Shown here: positions 49,787 to 53,672 of the stretch, in pieces
Position numbering within the stretch: the first letter of the stretch is position 1
Layout: each line of letters starts with the position of its first letter
From: Streptomyces sp. ISL-66
GTDB taxonomy: Bacteria > Actinomycetota > Actinomycetes > Streptomycetales > Streptomycetaceae
Assembly: GCF_018614135.1 (NCBI RefSeq)
Contig: NZ_JAGGOW010000115.1
Coordinates: 1 to 53,672 of the forward strand
Direction: 5' to 3'
Length of the DNA: 53,672 nucleotides
Notes under the pieces: generated by a model
Seen by the model: only the letters and a program-made list of their open reading frames with translations
Database searches by the model: none
Told to the model about the DNA's origin: nothing
Made by a program: the position numbers and the translations under genes

Positions 49787-50667
49787 CCGGCCGGAGCGAC
49801 AACCAGAGCGACAACCGGAGCGACAAGACGATGACCGCCGACGAGGCCGTCGGACGGCTGCGCAGCGGGATGACCGTCGGCATCGGCGGGTGGGGTGCGC
49901 GGCGCAAGCCCATGGCCCTGGTGCGCGCACTGCTCCGCTCCGAGGTCACCGGGCTCACGGTGATCTCGTACGGCGGCCCCGACGTCGGGCTGCTCGCCGC
50001 CGCCGGGAAGATCGCCAAGCTGGTCACTCCCTTCGTCACCCTCGACTCCATCCCCTTGGAGCCGCACTACCGGGCCGCCCGCGAGAACGGCGCCTTCCCG
50101 CTGACCGAGCTCGACGAGGCCATGTTCATGTGGGGCCTGCACGCCGCCGCCAACCGGCTGCCCTTCCTCCCGGTCCGTGCCGGCCTCGGCTCCGACGTCA
50201 TGCGCGTCAACCCCGAGCTGCGCACCGTCACTTCGCCCTACGCCGACGGCGAGGAGTTCGTCGCCGTCCCCGCCCTGCGCATGGACGCCGCCCTGGTCCA
50301 CCTCAACCGCGCCGACCGGCACGGCAACGCCCAGTATCTGGGCCCGGACCCGTACTTCGACGACCTCTTCTGCGAGGCCGCCGACACCGCCTACGTCTCC
50401 TGCGAGCAGATCGTCGAGACCGCCGAGCTCTCCAAGGCCGGGCCCCCGCAGTCCCTCCTCGTCAGCCGGCACTCGGTCACCGGCGTCGTGGAGAGCCCGA
50501 ACGGCGCGCACTTCACCTCCTGCGCCCCCGACTACGACCGCGACGAGGCCTTCCAGAAGCTGTACGCGACCACCCCCTGGCCGGAGTTCGCCGAGCGCTT
50601 CCTCTCGGGGGGCAGCGAGCACGCCTACCAGTGCGCCGTCCAGGCCTGGCACGAGGAGCAGCAGTGA
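49783..50667 (+). CDS. ipdA: CoA-transferase-like subunit alpha, IpdA (steroid ring hydrolase)
   Basis: A 294-residue alpha subunit of the IpdAB ring-opening enzyme, related to family I CoA-transferases but hydrolysing the last ring of the steroid nucleus. Visible: RLRSGMTVGIGGWGARRKPMALVRALLRS, LTVISYGGPDVGLLAAAGKIAKLV, NRLPFLPVRAGLGSDVMRVNPELRTVTSPY and LNRADRHGNAQYLGPDPYFDDLFCEAA. These correspond block by block to mycobacterial IpdA. It starts in an ATGA overlap with echA20 and ends in a GTGA overlap with ipdB. The first 16 residues (SDNQSDNRSDK) come from a small in-frame 12-bp repeat (49794-49826); an internal ATG at 49831 could be the real start. Confidence 0.94.
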   Translation: MTGRSDNQSDNRSDKTMTADEAVGRLRSGMTVGIGGWGARRKPMALVRALLRSEVTGLTVISYGGPDVGLLAAAGKIAKLVTPFVTLDSIPLEPHYRAARENGAFPLTELDEAMFMWGLHAAANRLPFLPVRAGLGSDVMRVNPELRTVTSPYADGEEFVAVPALRMDAALVHLNRADRHGNAQYLGPDPYFDDLFCEAADTAYVSCEQIVETAELSKAGPPQSLLVSRHSVTGVVESPNGAHFTSCAPDYDRDEAFQKLYATTPWPEFAERFLSGGSEHAYQCAVQAWHEEQQ

Positions 50668-51404
50668 GCAGCACGAACACCACCGTCAGCCGTGCGGAGT
50701 ACTGCGTGATCGCCTGCGCCGAGGCGTGGCGCGACAACGGCGAGGTGCTGGCCAGCCCCATGGGCCTGGTGCCCTCGTTCGGGGCCCGGCTGGCGAAGCG
50801 GACCTTCTCCCCCGACCTGCTGCTCACCGACGGCGAAGCCATGCTGGTGGGCCTCGACGGCACGGCCGAGGGCTGGCTCCCGTACCGCCGCCACCTCACC
50901 ATGGTCACGGGCGGCCGCCGCCACGTGATGATGGGCGCCAGCCAGATCGACCGGTTCGGCAACCAGAACATCTCGTGCATCGGAGACTGGGCGCGCCCGG
51001 CCCGCCAGCTCCTCGGGGTGCGCGGCGCTCCCGTGAACACCCTCAACAACCCGGTGAGTTACTGGATCCCCAAGCATTCCACCCGGGTGTTCGTCGAGCG
51101 CGTCGACATGGTGAGCGGGGTGGGCTACGACCGCGCCGAGGCGGCCGGGGTGACCCGCTACCACCGCCTCCCCCGCGTGGTCAGCGACCTCGGCGTCTTC
51201 GACTTCGCCGGCCCCGACCACCGCATGCGGCTGGCCTCGCTGCACCCGGGGGTCACGGTCGAGCAGGTCCGGGCCGCCACCGGCTTCGAGCTGGCGGCCC
51301 CGGACGAGGTCCCGTACACCCGGGAGCCGACCCCCGAGGAGCTGCGGCTGATCCGCGAGGTCATCGATCCCAAGGGGCTGCGCGACCGGGAAGTGCGGGT
51401 CTGA
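50664..51404 (+). CDS. ipdB: CoA-transferase-like subunit beta, IpdB
   Basis: A 246-residue beta subunit that completes IpdAB. Family segments: EYCVIACAEAWRDNGEVLASPMGLVPSFGARLAKRTFSPDLLLTDGEA, RRHVMMGASQIDRFGNQNIS (CoA-transferase beta signature; the catalytic Glu of true transferases is absent in the Ipd family), YWIPKHSTRVFVERVDMVSGVGYDRA and LPRVVSDLGVFDFAGPDHRMRLASLHPGVTVEQV. It starts at a GTG overlapping the ipdA stop. ipdC follows after 4 bp. The tight spacing shows one operon with matched subunit synthesis. Confidence 0.94.
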   Translation: MSSTNTTVSRAEYCVIACAEAWRDNGEVLASPMGLVPSFGARLAKRTFSPDLLLTDGEAMLVGLDGTAEGWLPYRRHLTMVTGGRRHVMMGASQIDRFGNQNISCIGDWARPARQLLGVRGAPVNTLNNPVSYWIPKHSTRVFVERVDMVSGVGYDRAEAAGVTRYHRLPRVVSDLGVFDFAGPDHRMRLASLHPGVTVEQVRAATGFELAAPDEVPYTREPTPEELRLIREVIDPKGLRDREVRV

Positions 51405-51408
51405 TCCG

Positions 51409-52497
51409 ATGGAGACGGCACTCACCGAGCTGGTCGGGGTCGAGCACCCGATCGTGCAGACGGGCATGGGCTGGGTGGCGGGCCCGCGTCTGGTGTCGGG
51501 GGCGGCCAACGCGGGTGCGCTCGGCATCCTGGCTTCGGCGACGATGACGATGGACCAGCTGCGGTCCGCCGTCCACGAGGTCAAGTCCCGTACGGACGCG
51601 CCGTTCGGGGTCAATCTGCGGGCGGATGCCGGGGACGCGGCCGAACGCGCCCAGTTGATCATCGACGAGGGCGTACGGGTGGCCTCGTTCGCGCTGGCCC
51701 CGTCCAAGGAGCTGATCGCACGGCTCAAGGACGCGGGCGTGGTGGTGATCCCCTCGATCGGGGCCCGCCGGCACGCCGAGAAGGTCGCGGCCTGGGGCGC
51801 GGACGCGGTGATCGTGCAGGGCGGCGAGGGCGGCGGGCACACCGGTGACGTGGCCACGACCGTGCTGCTGCCGCAGGTGGTGGACGCCGTGGACATCCCG
51901 GTGATCGCCGCGGGCGGCTTCAGCGACGGCCGCGGGCTGGTCGCCGCGCTCTCCTACGGGGCGGCCGGCATCGCCATGGGCACCCGGTTCCTGCTGACCT
52001 CCGACTCCACCGTCCCCGACGCGGTCAAGGCCGAGTACCTGAAGGCGGGCGTCAAGGACGTCACCGTCACGACGGCCGTCGACGGGCTACCGCACCGGAT
52101 GCTCCGCAGCGAGCTCGTCATGTCCCTGGAGCGCGCGGGCCGTACGAAGGCGCTGGCCGAGGCGGTGCGGCACGCGGCCGGCTTCAAGAAGCTGTCCGGC
52201 CTGTCCTGGCCGCAGATGGTCCGGGACGGCCTCGCGATGAAACACGGCAGGGACCTGTCCTGGAGCCAGGTGCTGCTCGCCGCGAACACCCCCATGCTCC
52301 TCAAGGCGTCCATGGTCGAGGGCCGTACGGACCTCGGCGTCATGGCATCGGGTCAGGTCGCGGGCGTGATCGAGGACCTTCCGTCCTGTGCGGAGCTCGT
52401 CGCGCGCGTCATGGCCGAGGCACAGGCCGTGCTGGAACGACTGCACGGCCTGGCCGCCCCCCACGTCGTCACCCGGCACGAAATCCCCCCTCAGTAG
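51409..52497 (+). CDS. ipdC: Nitronate-monooxygenase-like flavin oxidoreductase, IpdC
   Basis: A 362-residue FMN-dependent TIM-barrel enzyme of the 2-nitropropane dioxygenase/nitronate monooxygenase superfamily. Visible: VEHPIVQTGMGWVAGPRLVSGAANAGALGILASATMTMDQL, PFGVNLRADAGDAAERAQL, DAVIVQGGEGGGHTGDVATTVLLPQVVDAV and IPVIAAGGFSDGRGLVAALSYGAAGIAMGTRFLLT. Placed last in the echA20-ipdAB operon it is the IpdC orthologue, which acts on a CoA-linked HIP intermediate before ring cleavage. The annotation 'nitronate monooxygenase' would be misleading. Starts at the ATG at 51409; a short hairpin follows. Confidence 0.93.
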   Translation: METALTELVGVEHPIVQTGMGWVAGPRLVSGAANAGALGILASATMTMDQLRSAVHEVKSRTDAPFGVNLRADAGDAAERAQLIIDEGVRVASFALAPSKELIARLKDAGVVVIPSIGARRHAEKVAAWGADAVIVQGGEGGGHTGDVATTVLLPQVVDAVDIPVIAAGGFSDGRGLVAALSYGAAGIAMGTRFLLTSDSTVPDAVKAEYLKAGVKDVTVTTAVDGLPHRMLRSELVMSLERAGRTKALAEAVRHAAGFKKLSGLSWPQMVRDGLAMKHGRDLSWSQVLLAANTPMLLKASMVEGRTDLGVMASGQVAGVIEDLPSCAELVARVMAEAQAVLERLHGLAAPHVVTRHEIPPQ

Positions 52498-52502
52498 TCA
52501 GG

Positions 52503-52523
52503 CACCCTGCCACCCACAGGGTG
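52503..52523 (+). terminator. Short terminator after ipdC
   Basis: caccctg (52503-52509) pairs with cagggtg (52517-52523) across a 7-nt loop, followed by the pyrimidine-rich attcccttctcc. It lies 6 nt after the ipdC stop. Confidence 0.5.
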
Positions 52524-52554
52524 ATTCCCTTCTCCGTTACAGGAGTTGCCCCTC

Positions 52555-53493
52555 ATGAGCCGTGCCCGAATCCGCCTGGCGACCGCGGTGCTCGCTGCCG
52601 CCCTCGCCGTCGCAACCCTGCCCGTCGCCGCGTCCGCCGCGCCGGCGAACAGTGCCACCTCCGCCTCCACCTCCGCCCGGCATCACCAGCAGCTGTCGGA
52701 AACCATTCGCCAGATCCCCCTCGAGGGCGCGGTCAACGTCCGCGACCTCGGGGGCTACCGCACCTGGTCCGGCAGCCAGGTCCGCCAGGGCCTGGTCTAC
52801 CGCTCCGACGCGCTCGGCAAGCTGACCGCGGCCGACATCACCACCCTGTCCGGGCTCGGTCTCACGAAGGCCGTCGACTTCCGCATCCCCATGGAGGTCC
52901 AGTACGACGGCGCGGACAAGCTGCCCGCCGGCCTGTCCTCCACCGCCCGCCCCGTCAGCGACCTCGGCCTGTACGGGACCCTGGTCGGCGCCATAGCCAG
53001 CGGCGACCCCGTGAAGCAGGAGCAGATGCTGGGCGGCGGCCGCGCCGAGGCCTACATGCGCGACATCTACCGCACGTTCGTCACCAGCCCCGAGAACCGG
53101 GCGCAGTTCGCCACCACGCTGCGGGAGATCGCCGACGGCAAGCAGGGCCCGCTGCTGTTCCACTGCACGTCGGGCAAGGACCGGACGGGCTGGATGAGCT
53201 ACGTCCTGCTGCGTGCGCTGGCCGTCCCACAGGACACCGCCGAGCGCGACTACCTGGCCTCGAACACCTTCCGCGGCGCGTACGACGCCCAGCTGCGGGC
53301 GGCCCTCAAGCAGTCCGGCCGGATGCAGAACCCCGATCTGCTGATCCCGCTCCAGGAGGTCCGCCAGGACTACCTGGACGCGGCGACCACGCGGATGGAG
53401 GCCGACTTCGGCGGCTTCTACGGCTACCTGACCGAGGGCCTCGGCCTGGACCTGAACACCCTGGCGAAGCTCCAGGTCAAGATGGTCCGGTAG
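52555..53493 (+). CDS. Secreted tyrosine-protein phosphatase
   Basis: A 312-residue exported phosphatase of the Y_phosphatase3/atypical dual-specificity type. A signal peptide (RIRLATAVLAAALAVATLPVAASAAPA) ends near residue 25. The conserved N-terminal family block is PLEGAVNVRDLGGYRTWSGSQVRQGLVYRSDALGKL, and the active-site loop LFHCTSGKDRTGW gives Cys-x5-Arg. The general-acid region lies around PVSDLGLYG. It probably acts outside the membrane on phospho-tyrosine or phospholipid substrates. The ATG at 52555 follows ACAGGAG by about 10 nt. It is not obviously linked to the Ipd operon. Confidence 0.93.
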   Translation: MSRARIRLATAVLAAALAVATLPVAASAAPANSATSASTSARHHQQLSETIRQIPLEGAVNVRDLGGYRTWSGSQVRQGLVYRSDALGKLTAADITTLSGLGLTKAVDFRIPMEVQYDGADKLPAGLSSTARPVSDLGLYGTLVGAIASGDPVKQEQMLGGGRAEAYMRDIYRTFVTSPENRAQFATTLREIADGKQGPLLFHCTSGKDRTGWMSYVLLRALAVPQDTAERDYLASNTFRGAYDAQLRAALKQSGRMQNPDLLIPLQEVRQDYLDAATTRMEADFGGFYGYLTEGLGLDLNTLAKLQVKMVR

Positions 53494-53518
53494 CGGCCCG
53501 GGACGGCGCTGGGCACAG

Positions 53519-53559
53519 CACGACGCCGGGCGGCGCGAGAAGCGCTGCCCGGCGTCGTG
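53519..53559. terminator. Bidirectional terminator after the phosphatase gene
   Basis: A perfect 13-bp stem, cacgacgccgggc (53519-53531) with gcccggcgtcgtg (53547-53559). The loop can form an extra GCGC/GCGC stem. It lies between the phosphatase stop and a convergent partial gene. Confidence 0.8.
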
Positions 53560-53581
53560 GCCGTGCGTACGTCGTCGAAGG

Positions 53582-53672
53582 TCAGGCGGAACGGCGGCGG
53601 GCCTGGCCCGCGCCACCCACCCGGCTGCGGGCCGAAGCCGCGGCCGCACCGCCGGAGGCGCCGCCCCCGGTG
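53582..53672 (-). CDS. C-terminal fragment of an unidentified gene (partial)
   Basis: From the right edge to a TGA at 53584-53582, the minus strand reads TGGGASGGAAAASARS, then RVGGAGQARRRSA and stop. A Gly/Ala/Arg-rich tail ending RRRSA is common at the C-terminus of streptomycete RNA helicases and other nucleic-acid-binding proteins, but 29 residues cannot identify the gene. The terminator at 53519-53559 supports a gene ending here. The frame was chosen for its coding look. Confidence 0.45.
   Translation of the reverse strand, partial: TGGGASGGAAAASARSRVGGAGQARRRSA

Noticed and set aside
51409..52497. True nitronate monooxygenase
   Set aside because: The fold matches, but its place in the echA20-ipdAB operon points to IpdC.

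Overview
The window is high-GC actinobacterial chromosome and almost certainly Streptomyces. Codons end in G or C, GTG starts and 4-base GTGA/ATGA overlaps are common, and Tat or lipobox signals and streptomycete-type small proteins occur. The gene order of the first 34 kb (coaE, rpsA, hrpB, polA, liv operon, ANTAR regulator, tRNA, pyk) looks like streptomycete core chromosome. No phage, IS element, integrase or CRISPR array was seen.

Layout. 1-9.4 kb: SWIM zinc-finger protein and SNF2 helicase (translationally coupled), a small membrane protein, a TPR protein, coaE, a PAC2 protein, rpsA with its own promoter and structured leader, and a methyltransferase. 9.4-18.5 kb: hrpB helicase, a DUF3068 protein with a tiny membrane protein, a lytic transglycosylase with a long Pro/Thr tail, a DUF4184 membrane protein and polA. 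18.7-28.7 kb: a molybdopterin oxidoreductase, a thioesterase, two envelope proteins and the complete branched-chain amino-acid ABC transporter (livJ, then livHMGF). 28.8-36 kb: ANTAR response regulator, an atypical tRNA beside a free-standing LAGLIDADG protein, a divergent TetR/hydrolase pair, pyk, a SIMPL protein and a Tat-exported 5'-nucleotidase. 36-47 kb: a two-gene diamine N-hydroxylation cassette (PLP decarboxylase and FAD N-hydroxylase), pepN, chorismate mutase, a two-component pair, a secreted trypsin, an HExxH/zinc-ribbon protein and a Gly/Cys-tailed small protein. 47.3-52.5 kb: two SDRs divergent from echA20-ipdA-ipdB-ipdC, the steroid C/D-ring (HIP-CoA) degradation module known from mycobacteria and rhodococci. 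The end holds a secreted tyrosine phosphatase and the tail of a convergent gene.

Most notable points. (1) The tRNA at 29585-29659 has anticodon CAA but a 5-nt variable loop, unlike a bacterial tRNA-Leu, and lies just upstream of a two-motif LAGLIDADG protein with an N-terminal HTH. (2) The 56-bp gap between the SDR and echA20 genes holds a palindrome that fits the KstR2 operator consensus except for two symmetric substitutions. (3) The rpsA leader can fold its Shine-Dalgarno sequence into a 10-bp stem. (4) The decarboxylase/N-hydroxylase pair has no visible siderophore synthetase partner. (5) A dispersed repeat of about 40 bp appears in four places, one of them inside the hrpB coding sequence. 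Everything here was read by eye; no database search or computation was run.
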